Source: a virus. From it: a DNA stretch of 40,862 nucleotides. A program made the position numbers and the translations under genes. The stretch is taken from positions 1 to 40,862 of IMG/VR virus record IMGVR_UViG_3300031825_000034; one strand, written 5' to 3'. Of this stretch, positions 1 through 6,470 are shown in pieces. Under the pieces are notes generated by a model, which was not told the DNA's origin, made no database searches, and saw only the letters and a program-made list of their open reading frames with translations. How positions within the stretch are numbered: position 1 is the first letter of the stretch; each line of letters starts with the position of its first letter.

Positions 1-332
1 TGATGCTGCTGGTTCAGCTCAATCGCAAGGTCGAAGAGCGCACCGACCAGATGCCGATCCTGTCGGACCTTCGCGATTCCGGCTCGATCGAGCAGGACGC
101 CGACGTCGTCATCTTCGTGCACCGGCCTTTCAAGGCGGCCCCGGATCTGACCGAGGAATGGCGCTACTACGCCAAGGTCAGCGTGGCCAAGGTGCGCGAT
201 GGCGATCCCGGCTATCTGGACCTGATGTATGTGGGCGAGAACCTGCACTTCATGGACTGGCCGACCGACACCCCGGTTCCCACCAACAAGGCGCGCACCG
301 GCAAGAGCAGCACCACCGGCAAGCCGCTATGA
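1..332 (+). CDS. dnaB: DnaB-type replicative DNA helicase, C-terminal end (partial)
   Basis: The window opens inside this gene; about 110 C-terminal residues are present and the true start lies upstream. The segment LVQLNRKVEERTD followed by LSDLRDSGSIEQDADVV is the signature of the RecA-fold motor domain of DnaB helicases, covering the end of motif H3 and motif H4, which unwinds DNA ahead of the fork. The tail after residue 90 is Thr/Ser/Lys-rich, as is common at the end of phage DnaB proteins. Codons are in frame from base 3, and bases 1-2 belong to the preceding codon. Its place at the head of the rightward early genes fits replication. The family assignment is firm; whether the missing N-terminal part is intact cannot be seen. 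Confidence 0.95.
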   Translation, partial: MLLVQLNRKVEERTDQMPILSDLRDSGSIEQDADVVIFVHRPFKAAPDLTEEWRYYAKVSVAKVRDGDPGYLDLMYVGENLHFMDWPTDTPVPTNKARTGKSSTTGKPL

Positions 333-336
333 ACCG

Positions 337-537
337 ATGGACTTCGCCGCTCACATCGCCGCCGAAGAGGCACACACCCGCAAGCTGGCCGCCGACCCGG
401 GCTGGCGCGAATACATCGTCGAGAAGGCGCGCCGCATGGCCAAGCACTACCCGGGCCTGTACGGACACCTTCCCGAGATCGTGAAAGCAACCCCTATCAA
501 CCAACCGGAGACCCCTGATGTCATTTGCGCTTCCTGA
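337..537 (+). CDS. Small hypothetical protein, 66 aa
   Basis: A short protein starting MDFAAHIAAEEAHTRKLA, five bases after the helicase stop and overlapping the start of the next gene by 20 bases. It is helical and charged in the middle (EYIVEKARRMAKHYPGLYG), without a membrane segment or a motif I recognise. I chose this frame over the +1 frame starting at 329, which reads as low-complexity Arg/Pro/Thr typical of a shadow, because this frame has protein-like composition and fits the packed operon. Only a weak ribosome site precedes it. Function unknown; context suggests an accessory early protein. Confidence 0.6.
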   Translation: MDFAAHIAAEEAHTRKLAADPGWREYIVEKARRMAKHYPGLYGHLPEIVKATPINQPETPDVICAS

Positions 538-1138
538 TTACGCCAGCGTCAAGCTGACCAACATCAACCCGCGTATCGAAAAGCACGGCCCCGAATCGGT
601 GCCCGCGGTGGATCTGAACTTCACGCTCAAGGCCGCCAACAGCGTGCTCGAGCACTTCAACCCGGATCTGCTGATGGCGCTGTACGGCGAGCCGGACGCG
701 GACGAAGAAGAGCAGAAAGATCTCGAAGGCGTCGAGCCGGTCTCGACCTTCACCGTGCTGCGGTTCCCGAAGATGAACCCGATCAAGTGGGACAGCAAGA
801 TCTCCGGGTTCGCGCTGGCGATCGACTACGGCCTGGGCGGCGACAGCGCCCTGAAGATCGATGGCTGCGAGGTCGGAAAGTTCGTGCTGGACTGCATGGA
901 AGGCGGGACCGTGGAAGTGAAATTTCAGGTTCAGTGCAACAGCGGCCTGACCGAGAAGATCATGGGCAAGCTGTCGCTGATGATCGGCCAGGAAGTGCGG
1001 ATCATGCTGACGCCGCCGGAGGTCGAGCCGCAGCAGGATGTGATGCCGAATCCGCTGCCGGGCCAGCCAACACCCGATGCGCCGTTGTCGGCCACCGACG
1101 TGTTCATTGCCGGCGGCGCGCCGGGCTCGGTGCACTGA
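518..1138 (+). CDS. Hypothetical early protein, 206 aa, possibly DNA replication or recombination
   Basis: Starts at ATG 518 with GGAG at 507-510, seven bases upstream. The protein is acidic and mixed alpha/beta, with a patch DADEEEQKDLEG near residue 65 and a Pro-rich C-terminal tail (residues 165-195). There is no signal peptide or membrane segment. The segment FTVLRFPKMNPIKWDSKISG and the later beta-rich part look like a compact conserved phage domain, but I cannot assign it to a named family. The acidic/proline tail and the position between DnaB helicase and a RuvC-like resolvase would suit a single-strand-binding or recombination-mediator protein; that is inference from position and composition only. 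Confidence 0.8.
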   Translation: MSFALPDYASVKLTNINPRIEKHGPESVPAVDLNFTLKAANSVLEHFNPDLLMALYGEPDADEEEQKDLEGVEPVSTFTVLRFPKMNPIKWDSKISGFALAIDYGLGGDSALKIDGCEVGKFVLDCMEGGTVEVKFQVQCNSGLTEKIMGKLSLMIGQEVRIMLTPPEVEPQQDVMPNPLPGQPTPDAPLSATDVFIAGGAPGSVH

Positions 1139-1141
1139 GCC

Positions 1142-1657
1142 GTGATCGTCCTAGCCATCGACCCAGGGCTCACCGGTGCCTGCACCGTGCTGGACCACAA
1201 CGGCTTGCGCGCGGTGTTCGACCTGCCGACGATGACGATTCCAGGGGTCGGCCCGAAGGCGCTGGTGCAGAGGAAGGTCGACGGCCGGGCGCTGGTCAAG
1301 CTGCTGCGCCAACACTGTCCCGCAGGCGAGGCGGTTCAATCGGTGATCGAGTCCGTCAACGTCATGGGCGGCAAGAACAACGCCGTGCAGACGCAGGGTT
1401 CCCTGCTGCGCACGCTCGGCGCAATCGAGTCGGTGCTGGAGTGCTTGGGCTGGGCTCCGGCCTATGCGAACCCGCAGACCTGGAAACGACACTTCGGCCT
1501 GATCGACTCGGAACTGACGCCGCCGCAACGCAAAGCTAAGGCCATGCAATGCGCGCGCCGACTGTACCCGCAGTGCACCGAGATCGCGCGGGCCAAGGAC
1601 CACAACAGAGCAGAAAGTCTGCTCATTGCGCACTGGTGGCGCGGAGTGCAGGCATGA
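1142..1657 (+). CDS. RuvC-like Holliday junction resolvase
   Basis: 171 residues starting at GTG 1142. It has the RNase H-fold pattern of RuvC resolvases: a first strand with catalytic Asp7 in VLAIDPGLTG, Glu70 in VIESVNVM, and an acidic C-terminal site DHNRAESLLIA (Asp153, Glu158). The length matches cellular RuvC (about 170 aa). It should cleave four-way junctions and branched replication intermediates, resolving phage DNA before packaging. It overlaps the next gene by ATGA. Phage RuvC-like nucleases of this type commonly sit among replication genes. The family assignment is strong; junction specificity is not shown. Confidence 0.88.
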   Translation: MIVLAIDPGLTGACTVLDHNGLRAVFDLPTMTIPGVGPKALVQRKVDGRALVKLLRQHCPAGEAVQSVIESVNVMGGKNNAVQTQGSLLRTLGAIESVLECLGWAPAYANPQTWKRHFGLIDSELTPPQRKAKAMQCARRLYPQCTEIARAKDHNRAESLLIAHWWRGVQA

Positions 1658-1899
1658 CGCCCGACCTCCTGAAAGACTTGGCGCAGCTCGGCATGTCCGT
1701 TTTCGGTGTCGCCGCGCTGCTGATGGCGTACAGCAACCGGCCGCTGTTGAGGAAATGGTCGCCGCTGGTGGGCCTGGCCGGGCAGCCATTCTGGGCGGCC
1801 TTCGCCTGGGTTGTGTCGTCGTGGGCGCTGGCGCTGCTGGTGCCGGCATTCAGCGCCGTCTACCTGTACGGGATCTGGATGCGGTGGAGGGGCGTGTGA
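1654..1899 (+). CDS. Small inner-membrane protein, 81 aa
   Basis: Starts at ATG 1654 inside the stop of the RuvC-like gene (ATGA). Two hydrophobic stretches are visible: about residues 10-24 (LGMSVFGVAALLMAY) and about residues 45-72 (PFWAAFAWVVSSWALALLVPAF onwards), separated by a basic loop NRPLLRKW. The C-terminus is Trp/Arg-rich (YGIWMRWRGV). This pattern suggests a two-pass membrane protein. It is not next to the lysis cassette, so a holin role is unlikely; superinfection exclusion or membrane anchoring of early proteins is possible but unsupported. Function unknown. Confidence 0.65.
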   Translation: MTPDLLKDLAQLGMSVFGVAALLMAYSNRPLLRKWSPLVGLAGQPFWAAFAWVVSSWALALLVPAFSAVYLYGIWMRWRGV

Positions 1900-3038
1900 A
1901 TGTGGCTCTACATTCCATCGAGCTGTGCGCCGGCGTCGGAATGCTCGGAGAAGGCGTCCGAGCCGCATTCGACTTTCTCGGCATCGGACACCGCACCGTC
2001 GCTTACGTTGAACGGGAAGCCCCTGCTGCCGGCCAACTTGTTGCGCTCATGGAAGCGGGAGCGCTCGATCCGGCGCTTGTCTGGGATGACCTTCTCACCT
2101 TCGACGGCGCAGCTTGGCGCGGAAAGGTGGATTGCGTCATTGCCGGATTCCCGTGCCAGGACATCAGTATCGCTGGGCGCCGGGCCGGGCTCGATGGCAA
2201 GCGCAGCGGCCTGTTCTTCGACATCCTCGACCTTGCCGACGCTTGCGGTGCGTGGTGCCTCGCTCTGGAGAACGTCAGCGCCATCGCTACTGCCACCGCC
2301 TCCGTTGTGGACGAAGAAGAAGGGGAGCTCGACGAGCGCGCGGCCGCCAGAGTCGTGGGAGAACTGGCCGACCGCGGGTGGCACTCGGAATGGATCACTC
2401 TTTCCGCGTCCGATGTGGGTGCCAATCATGGCCGCGCACGCTGGTTCTGCTTCGCCTGGAGGATGGCCGACACCCGATGCGGCGATGCACGGCGGATCGA
2501 ATCGCAGCGAGTCGGAGGGTGCGGCGACGCGGCCGAATATCTCTCTGGCAGCGAAGCAATGGCTGACGCCGAACGTGCCGAACGGGGGCAGGAGTGTATC
2601 GGCGGAAATGGTTGCATCCAAGGGGATGACCGAGGACGGCGAGAAGCGGACGGTTGGATTGGAGTCTCAGACCAAGCACTGGCCAACGCCATCAGCATTC
2701 ATCAACACGGGGACACCGGAGCAGTTCATCGCTCGCAAGCAGAGGACTCAAGCGACGGTCGGCGTGATAACCGATTTGTCGGTGGCAGCGACGCACTGGC
2801 CGACATCGGTCTCTTTGCCCCAGGCCCAGCCGATCCCCGATGGGCTGGAATCATCGCAGAGCGACCCGACCTCGCCCCAGCGACTCAACCCGGCGTTCGG
2901 ATGCTGGTTGATGGGATGGCCATCGTGGTGGACGAATCCCGGAATCACCAGCTCCGTCAAGTCGGAAACGGAGTTGTGGCGCTGCAGGCTGCAGTCGGAT
3001 TTGTCGTCCTTGTTCGCAGATCAGGACTGATCGCATGA
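1896..3038 (+). CDS. DNA (cytosine-5) methyltransferase
   Basis: 380 residues starting at GTG 1896, five bases after GGAGG at 1886-1890. The C5-methyltransferase motifs are in order: AdoMet-binding motif I IELCAGVG (8-15), catalytic motif IV AGFPCQDIS with Cys87, motif VI ENV (125-127), motif VIII-like HGRARWF (about 178-184) and motif X VGNGVV (356-361). It should flip out cytosine and methylate it with S-adenosylmethionine, probably to protect phage DNA from host restriction. No cognate endonuclease is evident; an HNH protein lies downstream. The variable middle (190-335) would be the target-recognition region. Almost the whole gene is also open in frame +1, where the translation looks like another phage protein family (next entry). 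The end overlaps the following start. Confidence 0.88.
   Translation: MNVALHSIELCAGVGMLGEGVRAAFDFLGIGHRTVAYVEREAPAAGQLVALMEAGALDPALVWDDLLTFDGAAWRGKVDCVIAGFPCQDISIAGRRAGLDGKRSGLFFDILDLADACGAWCLALENVSAIATATASVVDEEEGELDERAAARVVGELADRGWHSEWITLSASDVGANHGRARWFCFAWRMADTRCGDARRIESQRVGGCGDAAEYLSGSEAMADAERAERGQECIGGNGCIQGDDRGRREADGWIGVSDQALANAISIHQHGDTGAVHRSQAEDSSDGRRDNRFVGGSDALADIGLFAPGPADPRWAGIIAERPDLAPATQPGVRMLVDGMAIVVDESRNHQLRQVGNGVVALQAAVGFVVLVRRSGLIA
1900..3030 (+). CDS. Overlapping reading frame on the methyltransferase gene, 376 aa (candidate overprinted gene)
   Basis: This frame opens at ATG 1900, directly after a stop at 1897-1899 and nine bases after GGAGG, a better start than the GTG of the methyltransferase. 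It stays open for 1131 bases and ends eight bases before the methyltransferase stop. The translation is not featureless: it begins MWLYIPS, has WIASLPDSRART (the shifted reading of the catalytic PCQ segment), then WPTAGGTRNG, repeated WPTP blocks (PGGWPTPDA, KHWPTPSA, THWPTS), and ends LNPAFGCWLMGWPSWWT. From memory these are hallmarks of a large family annotated in many phages as hypothetical or methylase-related. Whether it is translated is unknown; the methyltransferase frame has the recognisable enzyme. It could be a true overprinted gene or a shadow that databases have annotated repeatedly. Confidence 0.4.
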   Translation: MWLYIPSSCAPASECSEKASEPHSTFSASDTAPSLTLNGKPLLPANLLRSWKRERSIRRLSGMTFSPSTAQLGAERWIASLPDSRARTSVSLGAGPGSMASAAACSSTSSTLPTLAVRGASLWRTSAPSLLPPPPLWTKKKGSSTSARPPESWENWPTAGGTRNGSLFPRPMWVPIMAAHAGSASPGGWPTPDAAMHGGSNRSESEGAATRPNISLAAKQWLTPNVPNGGRSVSAEMVASKGMTEDGEKRTVGLESQTKHWPTPSAFINTGTPEQFIARKQRTQATVGVITDLSVAATHWPTSVSLPQAQPIPDGLESSQSDPTSPQRLNPAFGCWLMGWPSWWTNPGITSSVKSETELWRCRLQSDLSSLFADQD

Positions 3039-3289
3039 CCCGCTGCATCAAATGCCACCGAACCCTCAAGCACGCCACGGAGAGCGGCCTGGGCCCGGTC
3101 TGCTTCGCCAAGGCCGGAAAGCCCATCCAGACGCACGAACGCGACCTGTTCGGCTTCGACGTGGCGCTTGCCGCAGAAGCGGCTTTCAACAGGGTGGTGG
3201 TGCACATCGAAATCCTTGCCGTCGATGCCCTGATGGCGCTTCGGGGCGAATTTGCTGCGGCGCGGCGCCGGCTGGGGATTTGGGCATGA
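3035..3289 (+). CDS. Small zinc-ribbon protein (DUF6011-like), 84 aa
   Basis: ATG 3035 overlaps the methyltransferase stop. The N-terminal half has a treble-clef or ribbon-like pattern: Cys-x2-Cys in RCIKCHRTL (Cys4, Cys7) and a later GLGPVCFAKAG, as in DUF6011-type proteins with the layout CxxCgrpL...GiGPvC. The rest is helical and basic. It probably binds zinc and perhaps nucleic acid. It is followed by an HNH nuclease with an ATGA overlap, so the two are made together. The family call rests on the pattern only. Confidence 0.7.
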   Translation: MTRCIKCHRTLKHATESGLGPVCFAKAGKPIQTHERDLFGFDVALAAEAAFNRVVVHIEILAVDALMALRGEFAAARRRLGIWA

Positions 3290-3690
3290 AGCTGACAAAA
3301 GCACAGCGCGCCACTCTGCGCGAAATGTTTGGCGGTCGCTGCGCTTACTGCGGCTGCGAACTCGGCACCCGCTGGCATGCCGACCACGTTGAGGCCGTCG
3401 AGCGAAAACTGGAGTACGTCAAGGGCAGGGGTTTTGTCGCAACTGGCGAACTGTGGAGGCCAGAGAACGACCACATCGGCAACCTTATGCCGTCCTGCGC
3501 GCCTTGCAACATCCGCAAGCACACGGCATCGGTTGAGGAATTCCGACGCGGCATGGAGCGCTCGGTTGAGGTGGTTCGGACCGCTTCATCGGCTTACCGC
3601 CACGCGCTGCGCTTCGGGCTTATCACCGAGAACGCCGGCCCAGTCGTCTTCTACTTCGAGCGCTTCGCAGCTATGCGGGAGGCTGCATGA
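3286..3690 (+). CDS. HNH endonuclease
   Basis: 134 residues from ATG 3286 (ATGA overlap with the preceding stop). It has a full HNH site: zinc-binding Cys-x2-Cys in GGRCAYCGCEL (about residues 17-23), the catalytic block WHADHVEAV with His and Asp near residues 33-36, and the Asn plus second cysteine pair in NLMPSCAPCNIRKH (about residues 65-78). The C-terminal helices may contact DNA. It would nick or cut DNA with a beta-beta-alpha metal finger. It may be a free-standing homing-type nuclease or a modification-linked nuclease paired with the neighbouring methyltransferase; the sequence does not decide. It is not in an intron and does not interrupt a gene. Confidence 0.88.
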   Translation: MKLTKAQRATLREMFGGRCAYCGCELGTRWHADHVEAVERKLEYVKGRGFVATGELWRPENDHIGNLMPSCAPCNIRKHTASVEEFRRGMERSVEVVRTASSAYRHALRFGLITENAGPVVFYFERFAAMREAA

Positions 3691-3989
3691 GCGCATCCGT
3701 CGGCTTCTACCGCGCCGCCTGGCTCCTGGTCGCACAGGGCGGCTGGTGGACGCCGCAGGAAATCATTGAGCGAATTCCGCTGTCGGTGGAAATCAACGAG
3801 GCGCACAGCCTCCTGTGGTGCATGGCCCGCCGCGACGGGTTCCTGTCTGTGCGAGGCGAGCGCAGAAAGCCGCAGTACGCCGTCACGCCCGATTGCCATG
3901 TCCCCAGGGGGATGACCGTGCGGGAGGTCATGGAAGCGGCCGCCGGCGCGCGGGGGCCTGCGCATGCTGATTCTGAGGTTAGCGCGTGA
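3687..3989 (+). CDS. Winged-helix-like small protein, 100 aa
   Basis: ATG 3687 overlaps the HNH stop (ATGA). The layout AAWLLVAQGGWWTPQEI, then a helix, then HSLLWCMARRDGFLSVRG and PQYAVTPDCHVPRG resembles a winged-helix fold: helix, recognition-like helix, then a beta hairpin ending in YAVT. Phage proteins of this design often sit in ninB/ninG-type recombination clusters and may bind DNA. No enzymatic motif is visible. It overlaps the next gene by four bases. The fold is inferred from pattern and the role is unknown. Confidence 0.65.
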   Translation: MSASVGFYRAAWLLVAQGGWWTPQEIIERIPLSVEINEAHSLLWCMARRDGFLSVRGERRKPQYAVTPDCHVPRGMTVREVMEAAAGARGPAHADSEVSA

Positions 3990-4402
3990 TCGAGCAGCGC
4001 CTGATCCACGACCAGCGCACCGCGCACGCAGCAAGCCTGGAGCTGTACGGCATCGCCAAGCACCGGCCCGGCCACTACCTGCTGCGCCTGGTCGAACTGG
4101 ATCCGGAGTGGCGCCGGCAGCTGCGCGGAGCCTTCCATGGGGATGTGCTGCGCCAGATCGCGGAACAGGCCTGGGTTCCAGAGCCCGATGGCACATGCCA
4201 GCGCTGGACCAAAGCCGCATGGAAAACGCTTCTCAAGGACTGGTTCCTGCCGGAGGGATTCACCAGCACTGAGCAGTTGTCCGATGACGAGCTCGCCGAA
4301 TTCGTGCTTCAAAGCTGCGCGTTCGCCTGCGTCGAGCTCGGCGTGGAGTTCGAGATACGCGACGCGGCAGCGCTTCTGCCGCACAACCACCAGGAGAGAT
4401 AG
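3986..4402 (+). CDS. Hypothetical early protein, NinB-like by pattern, 138 aa
   Basis: Begins at GTG 3986 within the stop of the upstream gene. The C-terminal half has RWTKAAWKTLLKDWFLPEGF followed by STEQLSDDELAEFVLQSCAF and ELGVEFEIRD, an order like that of NinB-type recombination proteins (a W-K-D element, then an S-T-x-L-D/E-E-x-x-x-x-I helix, then the GVxW end). NinB binds DNA and belongs to the lambda Orf recombination-mediator group. N-terminal similarity is not clear to me, so this is tentative; a purely hypothetical protein is the alternative. Position beside DNA-metabolism genes is consistent with either. Confidence 0.6.
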   Translation: MIEQRLIHDQRTAHAASLELYGIAKHRPGHYLLRLVELDPEWRRQLRGAFHGDVLRQIAEQAWVPEPDGTCQRWTKAAWKTLLKDWFLPEGFTSTEQLSDDELAEFVLQSCAFACVELGVEFEIRDAAALLPHNHQER

Positions 4403-4699
4403 ATGAATCACGCGAATGCCATTTCCGCCGGCAACCCGGCGGCGCAGCCGAAGCCGATTCCGGACGCCATGGGCCAGCTCGACACGTCCATCCACGAAAT
4501 GGGCGTCCTGTCCGACACGCTGGTCAATCGCTTGGGCAGCGTCATGGCGCCCGCTGGCCCCTCGCCGGTTATGGGTAGCGCACAAGCCACCGACTCGCTG
4601 GTGGTTAGCCAGCAGGCCGACGAGATCCACGGCTACCGCCGCCGCGTCGAGAGCATCAGCGCGCAGCTGCAGGACGTGCTGAAGCGGCTGGAGGTCTGA
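4403..4699 (+). CDS. Hypothetical protein, 98 aa, helical C-terminus
   Basis: ATG 4403 follows the previous stop directly, with GGAGAG at 4392-4397. The N-terminal third is Pro/Ala-rich (GNPAAQPKPIPDAMG); two amphipathic helical parts follow, including IHGYRRRVESISAQLQDVLKR at the end, which looks like a short coiled coil. There is no signal, membrane or catalytic motif. Small proteins of this composition are frequent next to gp49-like proteins in phage early regions. Function unknown. Confidence 0.65.
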   Translation: MNHANAISAGNPAAQPKPIPDAMGQLDTSIHEMGVLSDTLVNRLGSVMAPAGPSPVMGSAQATDSLVVSQQADEIHGYRRRVESISAQLQDVLKRLEV

Positions 4700-4702
4700 G
4701 CC

Positions 4703-5362
4703 ATGAACGCACCAACAAGAGAAATGCCCCTCTACAAGTGCCACAAGGAAGTGTGGGCCCTCAAGATCAAGGAAATTCGGCAGGCTGCGCCGGCCGATCA
4801 GGAGCGCAGGCATGCGGGCGGCGACTGGCTGCTGATCCCGGAAGACCCCGGCTACGGCCCGGTGTGCGTGGGGCACGACGAATACGTCGTCAAGCACAAG
4901 CCGCAGGCCGGCGGCTACTACGTGGTCTACGACGACGGCTACAAGTCGTACTCGCCGGCCAAGGCCTTCGAGGACGGCTACGCGCCCATTCGCAGCGCAG
5001 TCGCGACCGTCCAGGCGCAGATCCAGGCGGTATCGACCGCCCCGCGCGTCACGCCGGCCGACATCGAGGCCAACATCGCGAGCGAGCACTACTTCACCGC
5101 AGGGCAAGGTGTGGGCGAAGTGCGCAGCACGGATTACCCGTCAGCGCTCAAAATCTGCGAAGCGCTGGACCGGATCACCATCTGCGTGCTGATCCTGCGC
5201 AACGGCCACAAGATCGTTGGCGTCAACGAGGGCCCGGTGAGTGCCGCCAACTTCGACCCCGAAATCGGCAAGCGTTACGCCCGCGAGAAGGCCATCGACC
5301 AGATCTGGCCGCTCATGGGCTACGCGCTCAGGGAACGGCTGCAGCGCAACCTGGAGAGATAG
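4703..5362 (+). CDS. Gp49/gp66-family phage protein (PF13876-like) with extra N-terminal domain, 219 aa
   Basis: Two parts are visible. Residues about 1-95 form a beta-rich Tyr/Gly-containing domain (LYKCHKEVWALKIKEI, then GGDWLLIPEDPGYGPV and a Tyr-rich strand pair) found in other phage proteins but of unknown role. Residues about 120-215 match the N4 gp49 / Sf6 gp66 family: LTICVLILRNG-like strand (here ITICVLILRNGHKIVGVNEG), then NFDPEIGKRYAREKAIDQIW and PLMGYALRERL. The family is widespread in phage early operons without an established activity. It starts at ATG 4703, three bases after the upstream stop. Fusion of the two parts is noteworthy but not unique as far as I know. Confidence 0.78.
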   Translation: MNAPTREMPLYKCHKEVWALKIKEIRQAAPADQERRHAGGDWLLIPEDPGYGPVCVGHDEYVVKHKPQAGGYYVVYDDGYKSYSPAKAFEDGYAPIRSAVATVQAQIQAVSTAPRVTPADIEANIASEHYFTAGQGVGEVRSTDYPSALKICEALDRITICVLILRNGHKIVGVNEGPVSAANFDPEIGKRYAREKAIDQIWPLMGYALRERLQRNLER

Positions 5363-5366
5363 ACCC

Positions 5367-5576
5367 ATGCGACCCAACCTGTTACTGGCTCTGGCTGCGT
5401 TTGCCGCCGCCGCGGGTTCCCGCTTCGCGCAAGGCATGACCACGGCGGCCAGCGTCGCGGATACCGGCCCCGGGACCGCCCGCAACCGCGGCAAGGGCCG
5501 CACCAACCGCCAGATGCAGCGCGCCGCCGAGAAGAAGCGCAACGTCGCGCGGCATCGCCAAGCCTGCCGGGGCTGA
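5367..5576 (+). CDS. Small protein with hydrophobic N-terminus and basic tail, 69 aa
   Basis: ATG 5367 sits eight bases after GGAGAG at 5353-5358. Residues 4-17 are hydrophobic (NLLLALAAFAAAAG), which could be a weak membrane anchor or an export signal, but no lipobox or clear cleavage site follows. The second half is very basic (Arg/Lys-rich, NRQMQRAAEKKRNVARHR), suggesting nucleic-acid or anionic-membrane contact. Function unknown. It lies in a run of very short genes that vary between related phages in my experience, so annotation is moderate. Confidence 0.5.
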   Translation: MRPNLLLALAAFAAAAGSRFAQGMTTAASVADTGPGTARNRGKGRTNRQMQRAAEKKRNVARHRQACRG

Positions 5577-5577
5577 C

Positions 5578-5769
5578 ATGGCCTTCGTCATCGCGCCATC
5601 GCGAAACCGGGTGATCCAGATGGCCTTTGACGGGCTTGCGAAGCAGTACGCGGTCGAGGAGAAGGCCGAACCCAAGGCGGTAAAGGCAAAGAAGCCGGCG
5701 CCGGAACCCAGCAAGAACGTGAAGCCGCCACACGCCAAAGGCGGCAAACCATCGAAAGAGAAACCATGA
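5578..5769 (+). CDS. Small Lys/Pro-rich protein, 63 aa
   Basis: Starts at ATG 5578, one base after the previous stop. A short N-terminal helix (NRVIQMAFDGLAKQYAVEE) is followed by a disordered basic tail with alternating Lys, Pro, Ala and Glu (residues 27-63), like histone- or TonB-like linkers. No motif identifies a role. It overlaps the next gene by ATGA, which supports translation as part of the operon. It is probably a nucleic-acid-associated small protein; this is inference from charge. Confidence 0.5.
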   Translation: MAFVIAPSRNRVIQMAFDGLAKQYAVEEKAEPKAVKAKKPAPEPSKNVKPPHAKGGKPSKEKP

Positions 5770-5996
5770 CTAAAAAGAAGGTAAAGCCGGAGCAGCCATC
5801 GCCGGCTGTGCCAACGTACAGCGTGAGCCATTGTTCATTTGTTGCCGAAGCAGCGCCCGCCAATGAGCATACGCGCGATGCAGCTGTGGCTCTCGCGCGT
5901 GCCGCGGAAGCGAACGCCAACGCTATCGGAAGGATAGCTGACGCACTCAAGGGCGGCAACGCGACGATGGAAACTGGTTTGCGAATCGGCGGATAG
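5766..5996 (+). CDS. Small hypothetical protein, 76 aa
   Basis: ATG 5766 overlaps the upstream stop. The basic start MTKKKVKPEQ is followed by a neutral, Ala-rich helical segment (AAVALARAAEANANAIGRIA) and a Gly-rich end. Base composition is slightly less GC-rich than the neighbours. There is no signal, membrane or catalytic motif. The helical stretch resembles the repeat-like helices of small phage structural or regulatory proteins, but no family can be named. Confidence 0.55.
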   Translation: MTKKKVKPEQPSPAVPTYSVSHCSFVAEAAPANEHTRDAAVALARAAEANANAIGRIADALKGGNATMETGLRIGG

Positions 5997-5999
5997 ACC

Positions 6000-6470
6000 A
6001 TGCTTCGTCGTTCCCCCATGCCCCGCGGCTCCGGCTTCAAGCGCCGCCATGAGCCGACCGTGAGGCGCGAAGACCGCCCCATGGCGCCGCTGGCCAGGAT
6101 CGAGCGGGCGTTTTCGTATTCGGGAACGACGGGCGGGCCGGTGCCGAAGGGCGAAAAGGCGAAACCGGGCAAGCGGACACCGACCGCCGAGGAAAGGCGC
6201 TGGATGGACGCCATCGTTGCTTACGGGTGCGTGGCCTGCCGCATGGACGGGAACGGCGTCGTTGCGCCGTGTGTGCATCACATCCTCAGCGGTGGCCGGC
6301 GCATGGGCCACCTCTGGACGCTGCCGCTATGCCCGGGCCATCACCAGGACGGCACCGGAGCGCCGGGGATGGTGGCCCGGCACCCCTACAAGGCCCGCTT
6401 CGAGCAGAAGTACGGCACCGAGTATTCCCTGTTGATCGGCCTGCGGGCTGTGATTGGAGCGACAGCATGA
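6000..6470 (+). CDS. Ref-like RecA-dependent nuclease (HNH superfamily)
   Basis: 156 residues from ATG 6000. The first 60 residues are basic and disordered (GSGFKRRHEPTVRRED...), as in phage P1 Ref, which uses such a tail to bind DNA. The C-terminal domain has the Ref/HNH pattern: Cys-x2-Cys in YGCVACRMDGNG (about residues 76-79), CVHHILSGGRRMGH with the His pair, LPLCPGHHQDG, and the ending FEQKYGTEYSLL. Ref cuts DNA at RecA-made displacement loops, so this protein may aid recombination or targeted cleavage. An alternative is NinG-type, but the HHI-x-GG...LCPxHHxDG arrangement fits Ref better. It overlaps the next gene. Confidence 0.78.
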   Translation: MLRRSPMPRGSGFKRRHEPTVRREDRPMAPLARIERAFSYSGTTGGPVPKGEKAKPGKRTPTAEERRWMDAIVAYGCVACRMDGNGVVAPCVHHILSGGRRMGHLWTLPLCPGHHQDGTGAPGMVARHPYKARFEQKYGTEYSLLIGLRAVIGATA

